This document shows positions 17,222 through 26,581 of a stretch of DNA of 64,000 nt, in pieces. Position 1 is the stretch's first letter, and each line of letters begins with the position of its first letter. The notes beneath the pieces were generated by a model, which searched no databases, was not told the DNA's origin, and saw only the letters and a program-made list of their open reading frames with translations. The stretch spans positions 372,001 through 436,000 of the forward strand of contig NZ_JABFDI010000001.1 in assembly GCF_013403915.1 (NCBI RefSeq), in the 5' to 3' direction. The stretch is from Winogradskyella pacifica (GTDB lineage Bacteria > Bacteroidota > Bacteroidia > Flavobacteriales > Flavobacteriaceae). Position numbers and translations under genes: made by a program.

Positions 17222-20179
17222 CTAATCGATTATAGCTTCGTAGATTAAACGCTGAATATCTGTTCTAATATTTTCTCTTAATAATAGATTTTTACCAGCT
17301 TCTGGATACGTTCTATTGGCTAAAAATACATAAACTATTTCTTCTTCAGGATCAGCCCAAGCATACGTCCCTGTAAAACCTGAATGCCCAAAACTAGTCA
17401 TAGATAAACACCCACAAGTTGGGCCTTCTTCGCCTAACTGAGGTTTATCAAATCCTATTCCTCGCCTGTTATTGTTAGCGCAGTAATAACAGTAATTAAA
17501 CTTATCTATGGTTTCACTTTTAAGATAACGTTTACCTCCATAGAAGCCTTTTTGTAAATACATCTGCATTATTTTGGCAACGTCATTGGCATTACTAAAA
17601 ATACCTGCATGTCCACCGATACCATCTTGCATCGCAGCTCCCATATCATGGACATAACCGTGTACCTTTTTAAATCGATAATAATCGTCGATTTCTGTTG
17701 GTACTATATTTTTTAAGCTGAATTTGGTTCGTGGGTTATACGTTGTATAATTGGCACCTAAAGATTTATAAAAACGATCTTCCGTAATTTCACTTAATGG
17801 TTTATCGTAAAAATCTTCGAGATAACCTTTAAGAATATAATACGGTAAATCGCTATAACGGTATCTTAAGCTAGATAATAAATCACTATCACGTATCACT
17901 TTTTGAATAGAATCTTTGTAATCATCTCGCATAAAAAGTGTATTGGTAACTTCTACGGTGAAGCCTTTTGTACGTGTTTTTCTATAATATTTTGGATCTG
18001 GCTTTTTAGTTACCGAATCTAAAGTTGCATAGTAAAATGGAATCCATGGCTTAAGTTGCGCATAGTGAGATAACATTTTTTTAAGTGTTACATTTTTCTT
18101 ATTCGTGTTTTTGTACTCAGGAATTAAATCTCCCAATCTATCATCTAAGGATACTGAACCTTGCTCCTCTAACTCCATTAAAACCGGTAATGTCGCTAAT
18201 ATTTTTGTCAATGATGCCACGTCATAAAGATCATCAAACTTTACCTCCTCTTTCTTCTCATAGGTATGATATCCAAAATTCTTATTGTAAATCACTTTTC
18301 CTTTTCGGGCGACTATAAGTTGAATTCCTGGTGTCATTTTACCATCAATAGCACGATGAGCAACTGAATCTATTCGGCTTAGTAATTTAGAATCCATGCC
18401 TACACGCTCTGGTAAACCGTAACTTAAGCTCAATAAGGAATTATAAACCTCACCTGTTCCAACAGGGAAAAATGGTCCTGTACTTACAGGTAATTTACCT
18501 TTTGCTTCTACTGCACCAAAAAGAAGTTGGGCTGATTTCTCTTGAGCTATTTTACTATTCTGATAACTCATTACAATCCCATCAATATTTTCTACAGTTA
18601 GCAAATCATTCAACGCATATGGCCTAGCAAACACGTCTAGAACAACAGTATTGGTTCTTGCAATTTCATATAACCATGCCAATTCCTTTTGTGAAAATTC
18701 AAAACTCTTCCAAGGGTTGGCATTCGATCTATGAAAACCTACAACTACGGTATTATAATTTTGAAGTTTGGAAATGACTTCATCTAATTTGTCTGCTTTA
18801 ATCTCGTGGACTTTGGTATATTTTTTTAACTCGTCTAAAAATACAGAACCATCGTCATCTCCTAATGCTACATAGGCAATTTTCTTTGTTTCTAAATCAC
18901 GCAGTGGCAATAATTCATTTGTATTCTTAACCACTGTAATGGCATTTTCCATGAGTTCTTCATAGAGCAGATCATCTTTTAACCTATTCAGATCTTCGAC
19001 TAAATCGTAAATTCCAATTGGAGAGTAATTATGTAAACCTACTTTATATTTGGCCATCAATATTTTCTTAACCGAATGCGCTAATCGTTCTTCAGTTATA
19101 GTACCATTAGTAAATGCTTCAACAAATTTAGCAATACCTTTTTCCGGATCTTCAGACATTAGCATCACGTCATTTCCGGCTAAAAAGGCCATCAAATCAA
19201 TCTCACCACCTTGTATTAAACTTTTTACGTTTGAACCATCCACATCATTTTCAACATAATCAGCTGCCCCTTTCATTGTTAAGGCATCTGTAAAGATCAA
19301 CCCATTAAATCCTAAACTATCTTTTAGAATATCAGTAACGATATGCTTTGACAATGACGATGGAAAATCTCTTCGCGATTCTAAACTTGGCACATTTAAA
19401 TGCGCTACCATAACACTAGACAAACCTTCTTTTATAAGCTTTCTATAAGGGTATATTTCAATAGAATCAATACGTTTTGCACTAAAATTAATAGTTGGCA
19501 ATTTTAAATGTGAATCGTCTTCTGTATCTCCATGTCCCGGAAAATGTTTAGCATTTGCTAATGTCCCAGCACTTTGCATACCTTTCATAAATGCCAGGCC
19601 TTTTTCGGTAACATTATCTCTATCCTCACCAAAAGATCGGTTACCTATAATAGGGTTTTTAGGATTGGTATTAATATCTACAGCAGGCGCAAAATTAAAA
19701 TGTACACCTAATCGTTTACAGTGTTCACCAATTTGTCGTCCGGCTTGTTCTACCAACTTATTATCTGTAATTGCGCCAAGGGTCATATTCCATGGAAACG
19801 CGTATGTAGAATCTAAACGCATGCTCAAACCCCATTCTGCATCCATTCCTATCAACAATGGAATTTTAGAACCAGCTTGTAATTCATTATTTAATTTGGC
19901 TTGACGAACGGGTCCTCCGTTAGAATAAATTAGACCACCAATATGCTGACCGGTAATTAGCTTAGCAATCTTATTTTCATGTGCTTTTCCTTTATCAGAA
20001 AACACCTGAACCATAAATAGTTGTCCTATTTTTTCCTCAACAGACATTGAATTGTATAAACTATCTACCCATTTCTGTTGTTGAATAGGATCCTTAGATA
20101 GTAAAGGATTTTTAGAAAGGTCTTGCCCAAAATTAAATTGAAAACAAGTACATATAAAAATAAGGGCAAAGTAACGCAT
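17222..20179 (-). CDS. Fusion of NagZ-like GH3 beta-N-acetylglucosaminidase and beta-lactamase-family serine hydrolase
   Basis: 985 residues from the ATG at 20179, chosen because it starts a signal peptide (MRYFALIFICTCFQFNFGQ); a longer frame from 20245 adds 22 residues that mask it. Domain 1 (about 25-370) is GH3 with the NagZ signature KHFPGHGDTEDDSH (catalytic Asp-His dyad type) and nucleophile segment LIFTDALTMKGA; a GH3 C-terminal domain follows. Domain 2 (from about residue 600) is a serine hydrolase of the AmpC/AmiE fold, with SxxK in VASLTKIL, YSD in RYSDLPYY and HSG in FGHSGFTGT. In Bacillus subtilis NagZ and AmiE (separate proteins) sequentially trim muropeptides. By inference this protein does both steps in the periplasm. 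Confidence 0.9.
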   Translation of the reverse strand: MRYFALIFICTCFQFNFGQDLSKNPLLSKDPIQQQKWVDSLYNSMSVEEKIGQLFMVQVFSDKGKAHENKIAKLITGQHIGGLIYSNGGPVRQAKLNNELQAGSKIPLLIGMDAEWGLSMRLDSTYAFPWNMTLGAITDNKLVEQAGRQIGEHCKRLGVHFNFAPAVDINTNPKNPIIGNRSFGEDRDNVTEKGLAFMKGMQSAGTLANAKHFPGHGDTEDDSHLKLPTINFSAKRIDSIEIYPYRKLIKEGLSSVMVAHLNVPSLESRRDFPSSLSKHIVTDILKDSLGFNGLIFTDALTMKGAADYVENDVDGSNVKSLIQGGEIDLMAFLAGNDVMLMSEDPEKGIAKFVEAFTNGTITEERLAHSVKKILMAKYKVGLHNYSPIGIYDLVEDLNRLKDDLLYEELMENAITVVKNTNELLPLRDLETKKIAYVALGDDDGSVFLDELKKYTKVHEIKADKLDEVISKLQNYNTVVVGFHRSNANPWKSFEFSQKELAWLYEIARTNTVVLDVFARPYALNDLLTVENIDGIVMSYQNSKIAQEKSAQLLFGAVEAKGKLPVSTGPFFPVGTGEVYNSLLSLSYGLPERVGMDSKLLSRIDSVAHRAIDGKMTPGIQLIVARKGKVIYNKNFGYHTYEKKEEVKFDDLYDVASLTKILATLPVLMELEEQGSVSLDDRLGDLIPEYKNTNKKNVTLKKMLSHYAQLKPWIPFYYATLDSVTKKPDPKYYRKTRTKGFTVEVTNTLFMRDDYKDSIQKVIRDSDLLSSLRYRYSDLPYYILKGYLEDFYDKPLSEITEDRFYKSLGANYTTYNPRTKFSLKNIVPTEIDDYYRFKKVHGYVHDMGAAMQDGIGGHAGIFSNANDVAKIMQMYLQKGFYGGKRYLKSETIDKFNYCYYCANNNRRGIGFDKPQLGEEGPTCGCLSMTSFGHSGFTGTYAWADPEEEIVYVFLANRTYPEAGKNLLLRENIRTDIQRLIYEAIID

Positions 20180-20314
20180 TAGCAATCTTTTATCGTTTAT
20201 AGGTTGAACACATAAATCATAACGAATATTGTGCCAAATTAGCATATTTAAGAGGAAGTAAAAAGACTTTAAGATACTTTTATAACCTGCATAAGAGACA
20301 TGGCATCATTAAGT

Positions 20315-21538
20315 TTATGACAACAAATCAATATGTCTATCATGATAACCTAACAAATACAGCACACCATCTAATCCTATACTAGAAATAGAACTCTGTG
20401 CATTGTCTTTTACTGTCGGTTTTGCATGAAACGCAATTCCTAAACCAGCGAGATTTAACATTTGCAAATCATTAGCGCCATCACCGACAGCAATGGTTTG
20501 ACTGATATCAATTCCCATTTCATCAGCTAACTGTTGAAGATATTCCGCTTTTTTATTACCATCAACGATATCACCAAGATAACCGCCTGTTAAAACACCA
20601 TCTTTTATTTCTAATTGATTAGCAAATACATAATCGATATCTAATTTTTTCTGAAGATAATGCCCGAAATATGTAAAACCACCAGAAAGAATAGCCGTTT
20701 TAAATCCGTAATAATGTAAGGTATCTATTAAACGTTTTGCGCCTTTAGTAATTGGTAAGCGTTCTGCAACTTCTTGTAAAACAGATTCGCTTAAGCCTTC
20801 TAAAAGCTTCATACGTTGCTTAAAACTTTCATTAAAATCTATTTCGCCTTGCATGGCAGATTCTGTAATAGCTTTCACCTGGGCTCCTACTCCTGCTAAC
20901 TCTGCAAGTTCATCAATAACTTCAGTTTGGATTAACGTTGAATCCATATCAAAACAAACCAAACGTCTGTTACGTCTAAAAATATTATCTTCCTGAAACG
21001 CAATATCAGCATCTAACTCTCTTGAAATCTCCATGAATTTCCGAGTAAAATCAGACTTATCTCCTATTTTTCCTCTAATAGATAATTGAATAGAGGCTCT
21101 TGGATATTCTTCTTTCTTAACCAGTGATAATCGTCCTGTTAATCGCTTAATAGAATCGATGTTTAAGTTCTTTTCTGAAATTATCTTCGTGACTTCAGAT
21201 ATTTGCTCAGCAGCCAATTTTTCTCCCAAAATAGTAATGATGTAGCGATCTTTACCCTGTTGATTAACCCAACTTTCATAGTCTTCAAGTGATATAGGTG
21301 TGAATTTAGCTTTAATTCCAAGTTCATACGCCTTAAACAATAAATCCTTAAGAACTGCTGACGATTTTTTACCTTTTTTAATTTCAAACATAATCCCCAA
21401 CGATAGCGTATCATGAATATTAGCTTGTCCTATGTCTAAAATTTTAGCATCATATTCTGCTAAAACACTAGTTAAGCTTGACGTTAAACCCGGTCTATCT
21501 TGTCCTGAAATATTTAATAAGAAAATGTCTGTAGCCAC
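20315..21538 (-). CDS. serB: Phosphoserine phosphatase with N-terminal ACT domains
   Basis: 407 residues from GTG at 21538. This start gives the usual N-terminus (VATDIFLLNISGQDRPGLTSSLTSVLAEYDAKILDIGQANIHDTL). An ATG at 21649 extends it by 37 residues that overlap the upstream gene and look untypical. Two ACT-like regions (about 1-80 and 95-170) are followed by the HAD phosphatase domain: DMDSTLIQTEVIDELA near residue 205, SGGFTYF, and AVGDGANDLQMLNLAGLGIAF. The enzyme removes phosphate from phosphoserine, the last step of serine synthesis, in the cytosol. It follows the small conserved gene at 21594 by 55 bp. Confidence 0.92.
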   Translation of the reverse strand: MATDIFLLNISGQDRPGLTSSLTSVLAEYDAKILDIGQANIHDTLSLGIMFEIKKGKKSSAVLKDLLFKAYELGIKAKFTPISLEDYESWVNQQGKDRYIITILGEKLAAEQISEVTKIISEKNLNIDSIKRLTGRLSLVKKEEYPRASIQLSIRGKIGDKSDFTRKFMEISRELDADIAFQEDNIFRRNRRLVCFDMDSTLIQTEVIDELAELAGVGAQVKAITESAMQGEIDFNESFKQRMKLLEGLSESVLQEVAERLPITKGAKRLIDTLHYYGFKTAILSGGFTYFGHYLQKKLDIDYVFANQLEIKDGVLTGGYLGDIVDGNKKAEYLQQLADEMGIDISQTIAVGDGANDLQMLNLAGLGIAFHAKPTVKDNAQSSISSIGLDGVLYLLGYHDRHIDLLS

Positions 21539-21593
21539 TTTAAAGTTGGTTGTTGGTTGTGAAATTCTATATTTTACTCGAAATAAAAAAGTG

Positions 21594-22079
21594 TTATTTA
21601 ATAAAACGATTATGCCAGCTTTCACTTGCAGGAACTTCCCAATTTTCATTGAATTCCGCTATATTGGTTACCAGATTATTAAAAACGATAGTATTTTTAG
21701 ACACTGCTTTTTGTTGCGCCATTTTTTTGAAATCAATTAATGATTTGTACGCAATAAATTCACCTTGCTTATAGGACACATTCATTTTATCCATTAAATC
21801 AACATCATATTGTTGCTCTAATTGTTGAATAAAAGTAACAGATGAATCTATAGAGCAACCTGTTGCACTATTTAAACTTTGATCCATTGCAATCACTATA
21901 AAGCGTTTGTAAACCAGTTTATAACCAGCTTTTAAATCTTTTCCGTGAGCCGTCCAAGCCTCTATAAACGTATCTAATTGTGTTTTAAGTTGTTCTAACT
22001 CTTCATCTGAAAATGAACGATTGGATTGGTAAATCCAAACTCTAGATTCTTCTGGTAAGGTTTTAAAATCGACTAGCAT
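21594..22079 (-). CDS. Conserved Bacteroidota protein of unknown function
   Basis: 161 residues from ATG 22079 (MLVDFKTLPEESRVWIYQSNRSFSDEE). A start at 22124 would add 15 residues and overlap the preceding gene by 10 bp; I prefer the shorter form because the VDFxTLP...RVWIYQSNR block is the natural N-terminus. Databases often call relatives an ABC transporter ATPase, but no Walker motif is present, so that name is not supported. Two Cys/Asp-rich segments (MDQSLNSATGCSIDSSVTFIQ) and a C-terminal FNENWEVPASESWHNRF block are conserved-looking. It is an operon member between the PH-domain genes and serB. Confidence 0.75.
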   Translation of the reverse strand: MLVDFKTLPEESRVWIYQSNRSFSDEELEQLKTQLDTFIEAWTAHGKDLKAGYKLVYKRFIVIAMDQSLNSATGCSIDSSVTFIQQLEQQYDVDLMDKMNVSYKQGEFIAYKSLIDFKKMAQQKAVSKNTIVFNNLVTNIAEFNENWEVPASESWHNRFIK

Positions 22080-22114
22080 AAAATAATCATTTTTCTGATT
22101 GTAAAAATACGGTT

Positions 22115-23620
22115 TTACATCCAATCTCTATCTTGAGATTCTACCTTATATAACAAGAAATTATAAATAGTTAGGGCTTCTTGTTTTGATATATATGGAA
22201 TCGTTACGGATTTTGAAGCGGTTGAAATAACAAGTGAAGCAATATCTCGAGGTTTTTGAAAAATAGTCTGTTTTAACTTTACTCCTTGAATTTTATGAAT
22301 CTCTAAAATATTAGTTGTCGTATCAATCACTCCACTACCAATAGTTACAAAGTTTTCTGAAATTTTATAATAGGCTTTTTTATAAGCAAAATAAATGTAT
22401 AACGCTGCAAGAGGAATAAAGACAGTATTAATCCACAACATTTCTATTCCGAATATAGCCAATGACAAACCATTAATAACACTACCAAAAACTAGCATTT
22501 CTAAAGCAGATATCCGCATATAATACGGTTTTGGTTTGGCAAGTTCTCCTTGATTTTCATTATAATTGGAGATGAGTTTATTTACTAAATAATTAAGCTG
22601 CTCCTTTTCTAAGGCAACAATATTGAAGTTTTTCTGCTGCTTTACATTAACCATCGCCTGCTTTACAGATAAGGTATGTAACCCGAAATATTGTTTAATA
22701 CGATTAGTTGTGATTACCAGATTTTGAATGCGGCTCGGTGTTAAACTCAAAGACACTTTATTAAAAAGTCCCTTGTTGATTTCTACTGTTTTTTGATGTT
22801 CTACAACTTCGAGATTAAAATTAATAATAAATGTTTTAACAATTGAAAACAAGAATGAAATCAACACCACCCCTACGACAATAATTACATTAGTGATTAT
22901 TAACCTGAGAATAGTGGCTTCATCTAATTCTACCATACCTTCAACATGTTTCTCTAATTCTAATTCTTTTAGAAAATCTTTAAATTCACTGTACAGACCG
23001 AAAGAAAAAGTAAATATCAACAAAAAACTCTTAAAATGATTTTGAGATAGGCCTTCTAAAAACAATCGTTTTGGTGTTACCTTAAAAAACACCTCTGGTT
23101 CTTTAAGAGCGTCTTTTGGTTCTGGCTCCCCACTTGTACTAGTGGCCCTATTGAATAGTTTTTTCTTTAATAATAAAGCTGTTGGCTTATCTAAAGCGCT
23201 AATTTCAATTTCAGATTTTTTATCCCCTGCCGTTTCAATTTTTACGGAAACCACATTTATAATTTGTTGCAGGAAATTTTGTTTAATATAGACGTTCTGA
23301 ATCTTTGATTTTGGAATGATCGTATTATCCTTATTAATGATTCCTGTTGCTAAATGAAAATCATCATTATGGATATGAAATTTAAAATTGAGATATTTTA
23401 AAATTGCAATGATGAGAATAGTAATTAATACGGCAATTAATGCCAATACAACCATTGTAGGAGTAATATTTCCTATGGATTTATTCCTAAATATTGAAAC
23501 TCCAAAGGCAATGAATAGCACGAAAAACTTTTTAATAAATGTCACTAAGTTGAAGGCAAAAATCACGATAATGCCTTTAGTCGATTGCCTTATAGGTTGC
23601 GAAAAATCAGTTATTTCCAT
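22115..23620 (-). CDS. Membrane PH-domain protein, YdbT-like
   Basis: 501 residues with paired membrane segments near residues 17-70, 195-270 and 375-410, alternating with bacterial PH (bPH2) domains marked by FHLATGIINKDNTIIPKSKIQNVYIKQNFLQQI, TPSRIQNLVITTNRIKQYFGL and GVIDTTTNILEIHKIQGVKLKQ. This is the YdbT/YdbB architecture: repeated bPH2 domains in a polytopic protein. It overlaps by 14 bp the shorter PH protein gene upstream, the standard ydbS-ydbT pairing. In Bacillus, YdbST is linked to resistance against certain bacteriocins; the role here is unknown. Confidence 0.85.
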   Translation of the reverse strand: MEITDFSQPIRQSTKGIIVIFAFNLVTFIKKFFVLFIAFGVSIFRNKSIGNITPTMVVLALIAVLITILIIAILKYLNFKFHIHNDDFHLATGIINKDNTIIPKSKIQNVYIKQNFLQQIINVVSVKIETAGDKKSEIEISALDKPTALLLKKKLFNRATSTSGEPEPKDALKEPEVFFKVTPKRLFLEGLSQNHFKSFLLIFTFSFGLYSEFKDFLKELELEKHVEGMVELDEATILRLIITNVIIVVGVVLISFLFSIVKTFIINFNLEVVEHQKTVEINKGLFNKVSLSLTPSRIQNLVITTNRIKQYFGLHTLSVKQAMVNVKQQKNFNIVALEKEQLNYLVNKLISNYNENQGELAKPKPYYMRISALEMLVFGSVINGLSLAIFGIEMLWINTVFIPLAALYIYFAYKKAYYKISENFVTIGSGVIDTTTNILEIHKIQGVKLKQTIFQKPRDIASLVISTASKSVTIPYISKQEALTIYNFLLYKVESQDRDWM

Positions 23621-24125
23621 TAACCTTGGCGCTAATAAAATCGTTGATACCTTTTGCTTCTAAGTGCTGAAGTCCTTTAATACTTAGATCACTTCCGGCT
23701 TCACCTGCAGTAAATATTTTCAGTGTAGACAATCCTAAGTGTCTTGCCAGCCAACTTCTAGATTCTTCAACATGCTGTATTCTAGAAATAGGCACGGTGA
23801 TTATAGAATGAATAATTAAACCTTTGGCATAAATAACATCGTAACCTCGAACAGCATATTTACGTTTTTTAAATGCTAAAATAGAAATGATAAAATTTGC
23901 AATGCAAATCACTATAACTCCAATAAACACCAACCAAAAATTATCTTGAAAACCGTCTTCTTTAATGAGGTATTTTAAACCAAACACAGCACCTAAAATA
24001 AGACTATAAAAAGCGAGTCTATTAAGTGTGATAATTTTTAAATATGATTTTGAAATGGGCTTTAAGACAACGTCTTCAATATTAGGTAAGTCTTCTGTTT
24101 GTATTTGAGGATTTGTGAAGTTCAT
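23607..24125 (-). CDS. Membrane PH-domain protein, YdbS-like
   Basis: 172 residues. Two membrane segments (about 32-50 and 62-82) and then one bPH2 domain (DVIYAKGLIIHSIITVPISRIQHVEESRSWLARHLGLSTLKIFTAGEAGSDLSIKGL). It matches the YdbS half of the YdbS/YdbT pair; the two reading frames overlap by 14 bp, which indicates coupled expression and a probable complex. The domain in this family is thought to mediate protein or lipid contacts rather than phosphoinositide binding. Confidence 0.85.
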   Translation of the reverse strand: MNFTNPQIQTEDLPNIEDVVLKPISKSYLKIITLNRLAFYSLILGAVFGLKYLIKEDGFQDNFWLVFIGVIVICIANFIISILAFKKRKYAVRGYDVIYAKGLIIHSIITVPISRIQHVEESRSWLARHLGLSTLKIFTAGEAGSDLSIKGLQHLEAKGINDFISAKVNGNN

Positions 24126-24140
24126 TGTATAAACATATTA

Positions 24141-24347
24141 TTAACCTTTATTTTTAGTGATTTTATACCTAAATGCATAACTCATAACCAATCCAAAAAA
24201 GAAAGCATTAAATAGAAACTTTGGCAAAGAAAATGGTTCGTCGGTAAAATAGTCATAACCCGCCATTAATGAAGCATAAAATAAACCAATGGCAGCACCT
24301 AAAATAATCCGCTTTTTTATCGGTAATTTTTCAATATTATTTCCCAC
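24141..24347 (-). CDS. Small two-span membrane protein
   Basis: 68 residues. Cytosolic basic N-terminus (LPIKKRI), a membrane segment at about 15-29 (LGAAIGLFYASLMAG), a short loop with DYFTDEPFSLPKF, and a second segment (LFNAFFFGLVMSYAF), ending in KITKNKG. The ATG is 13 bp behind the Fe-S protein stop and the stop is 16 bp before the YdbS-like gene, so it sits inside the operon. No family is recognised; similar tiny proteins are common in flavobacteria. Confidence 0.7.
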   Translation of the reverse strand: MGNNIEKLPIKKRIILGAAIGLFYASLMAGYDYFTDEPFSLPKFLFNAFFFGLVMSYAFRYKITKNKG

Positions 24348-24359
24348 AACCTTATCCTA

Positions 24360-25142
24360 TTATGCATTAGCAATGAGCTCTGCAATATCCATGACTTTGA
24401 TGTCACCTTCTTTTTCTTTAAACTTTACACCATCAGTCATCATAGTGTTACAATATGGACAACCAGTAGCAATTATTTCGGGTTGGGTTTCTATAGCATC
24501 TTCTGTTCTTAAGACATTAATTTCCTTATTTCCGGGCTCTGCATCTTTAAACATTTGTGCTCCACCAGCGCCACAACATAAAGCTGTTCCTTTATGGCGT
24601 TTCATTTCTATCAAAGTAGCATTGGTTTTTTTAAGAACATCTCTTGGTGCATCGTAAACACCATTTCCTCTTCCTAAATAACAAGGATCGTGAAACGTAA
24701 TTCGTTTGCCTTTATACGTATTTCCTTCTACAGTTAAACGCCCGGCACTCATCAGTTCTTGTATGTATTGTGTATGATGGATAACGTCATAGTTTCCACC
24801 TAAACCAGGATACTCATTTTTAATGCAATTAAAAGAATGTGGATCGCATGTCACTATTCGTTTTATCTCATAAGCGTTAAGCACTTCAATATTCATAACG
24901 GCTTGCATCTGAAATAAAAATTCATTGCCTGCGCGTTTTGCAACATCCCCTGTATTACTTTCTTCGGTTCCTAAAACGGCAAAATTGACATTTGCTTTAT
25001 TTAAAATCTTTACAAAGGCTTTGGTTATTTTCTTTGCTCTATCATCATAACTACCAGCAGAGCCTACCCAAAATAAAATTTCTGGTTGCTTACCTTCTGC
25101 CATCATTTCTGCCATAGTTGGCACTTTTAGTTGCTCGCTCAT
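24360..25142 (-). CDS. HdrB-like (Fe-S)-binding protein with CCG motifs
   Basis: 260 residues. Two cysteine-rich CCG-type modules: IVTCDPHSFNCIKNEYPG near residue 110 with HDPCYLGRGNGVYDAPR, then LCCGAGGAQMF and TGCPYCNTMM near 230. These ligate a non-cubane [4Fe-4S] cluster in heterodisulfide reductase subunit B and in GlpC/LutA relatives. There is no signal peptide, so it acts in the cytosol. The 437-residue membrane Fe-S protein upstream is the natural electron partner. The substrate is unknown; a quinone-linked thiol or organic-acid redox reaction is a reasonable inference. Confidence 0.85.
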   Translation of the reverse strand: MSEQLKVPTMAEMMAEGKQPEILFWVGSAGSYDDRAKKITKAFVKILNKANVNFAVLGTEESNTGDVAKRAGNEFLFQMQAVMNIEVLNAYEIKRIVTCDPHSFNCIKNEYPGLGGNYDVIHHTQYIQELMSAGRLTVEGNTYKGKRITFHDPCYLGRGNGVYDAPRDVLKKTNATLIEMKRHKGTALCCGAGGAQMFKDAEPGNKEINVLRTEDAIETQPEIIATGCPYCNTMMTDGVKFKEKEGDIKVMDIAELIANA

Positions 25143-25256
25143 ACTTTAACGTTTAATCGTTTAATTGTGTAATTGTTAACGCGTTTATCTATTAGATTAA
25201 TCTGAAATATTAATCACATTTAAACATTTCAACTTTTTAACCTTTAAACATTTTTA

Positions 25257-26570
25257 CTATTCGTCTTTCCAATTTAAACGATCCATTTGGTTGTAAGGCC
25301 AAGGTGCTCCGTTATTTTCAATATTGGTCATCATATTATTCAGCTCCATTGGTGCAGCACTTTGCTCCATTACTAAATAACGACGCATATCCATGATGAT
25401 GGATAGAGGATTTATACTCACCGGACAAGCTTCTACACAAGCATTACATGTGGTACATGCCCAAAGTTCTTCGTTTGTAATATAGTCGCCTAATAATTGC
25501 TTACCATCGTCTACAAATTTTCCTTTATTAGCTTCAATATTTTTTCCAACTTCTTCTAATCGATCTCGCGTATCCATCATAATTTTACGCGGAGATAATT
25601 TTTTACCAGTAAGATTTGCAGGACACTCACTTGTACAACGTCCACATTCTGTACACGTGTACGCATTGAGTAACTGAATCTGATTTAAATCCATAACGTC
25701 ACTCGCTCCAAATTTTGCTGGTACGTCGTCTTCAGAAGTTTCTGCAGGTGCTGCATAAGGATCTGCATCCGGATCCATCATTAATTTTACTTCGGCCGTA
25801 ACTGCATCAAGATTATTGAATTTCCCTTTTGGCTCTACCCTTCCTAAATATACATTAGGAAATGCTAAAAGAATATGTAAATGTTTTGAGAAGTATAAGT
25901 AATTCAAGAAAATTAAAATACCCACAATGTGTAACCACCAAGCGGTTTTTTCAACAATATAAAGTGTTCCAACTGATAAACCGTCAAACCAAGGTGCTAT
26001 AAATTGTGAGATAACATTACCAGAACCGGCAGTCTGAAAAACGGTATCAGTCGCATTCATTACCAAGAATAAACACATTAAAACAACTTCAAAATAAAGG
26101 ATAATATTTCCATCACTCTTTGGCCAACCTTTCATTTCTGAACTTAAGAAACGCTTAATTTTAATTACATTTCTTCGTAGCCAAAACACGATTACTGAAA
26201 CCAGAACTAAAACAGATAATATCTCGAATGAACCAATTAGAAATCCATATAACCATTCTGGTAAAACTTGTTGACCAATACGATGCGTTCCAAAAAGACC
26301 ATCGATTATAATTTCTAAAACTTCAATATTTATAATGATAAACCCAACATAAACAATAGCATGAAGAAACCCAGAGACAGGTCGTTTCACCATTTTACTC
26401 TGACCTAAAGCAATATAGGCTACATTTTTCCAACGTTGAGACTTATTATCACTAGCATCAACTTCTTGACCTAATTTTATATTTCGAATTATTTTTTTGA
26501 TATTTCTAACAAAATAACCAATACCTAATATTAGGATAACTGCAAAAATGATATTCGGTAAATATTCCAT
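25257..26570 (-). CDS. Membrane-bound 4Fe-4S dicluster oxidoreductase subunit
   Basis: 437 residues. About six membrane segments in residues 5-250 with spaced histidines (FLHAIVYVGF, WWLHIVGILIFLNYL, FSKHLHIL), suggesting a NarI-like haem-binding region. A soluble tail follows with two [4Fe-4S] motifs, CTECGRCTSECP near residue 310 and CTTCNACVEACPVSINP near 375. This is the HdrE/HdrC-type fusion seen together with CCG proteins in Bacteroidota. Electrons would pass from quinol through haem and the clusters to the partner encoded just downstream. The gap to that partner is 114 bp of AT-rich spacer. Confidence 0.85.
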   Translation of the reverse strand: MEYLPNIIFAVILILGIGYFVRNIKKIIRNIKLGQEVDASDNKSQRWKNVAYIALGQSKMVKRPVSGFLHAIVYVGFIIINIEVLEIIIDGLFGTHRIGQQVLPEWLYGFLIGSFEILSVLVLVSVIVFWLRRNVIKIKRFLSSEMKGWPKSDGNIILYFEVVLMCLFLVMNATDTVFQTAGSGNVISQFIAPWFDGLSVGTLYIVEKTAWWLHIVGILIFLNYLYFSKHLHILLAFPNVYLGRVEPKGKFNNLDAVTAEVKLMMDPDADPYAAPAETSEDDVPAKFGASDVMDLNQIQLLNAYTCTECGRCTSECPANLTGKKLSPRKIMMDTRDRLEEVGKNIEANKGKFVDDGKQLLGDYITNEELWACTTCNACVEACPVSINPLSIIMDMRRYLVMEQSAAPMELNNMMTNIENNGAPWPYNQMDRLNWKDE

Positions 26571-26581
26571 GATTGATGGGT

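Noticed and set aside
25143-25256. AT-rich spacer with repeated GTTTAAT-like words between the two Fe-S genes
   Set aside because: The words are short, irregular and explained by base composition; no defined repeat unit or hairpin can be set.
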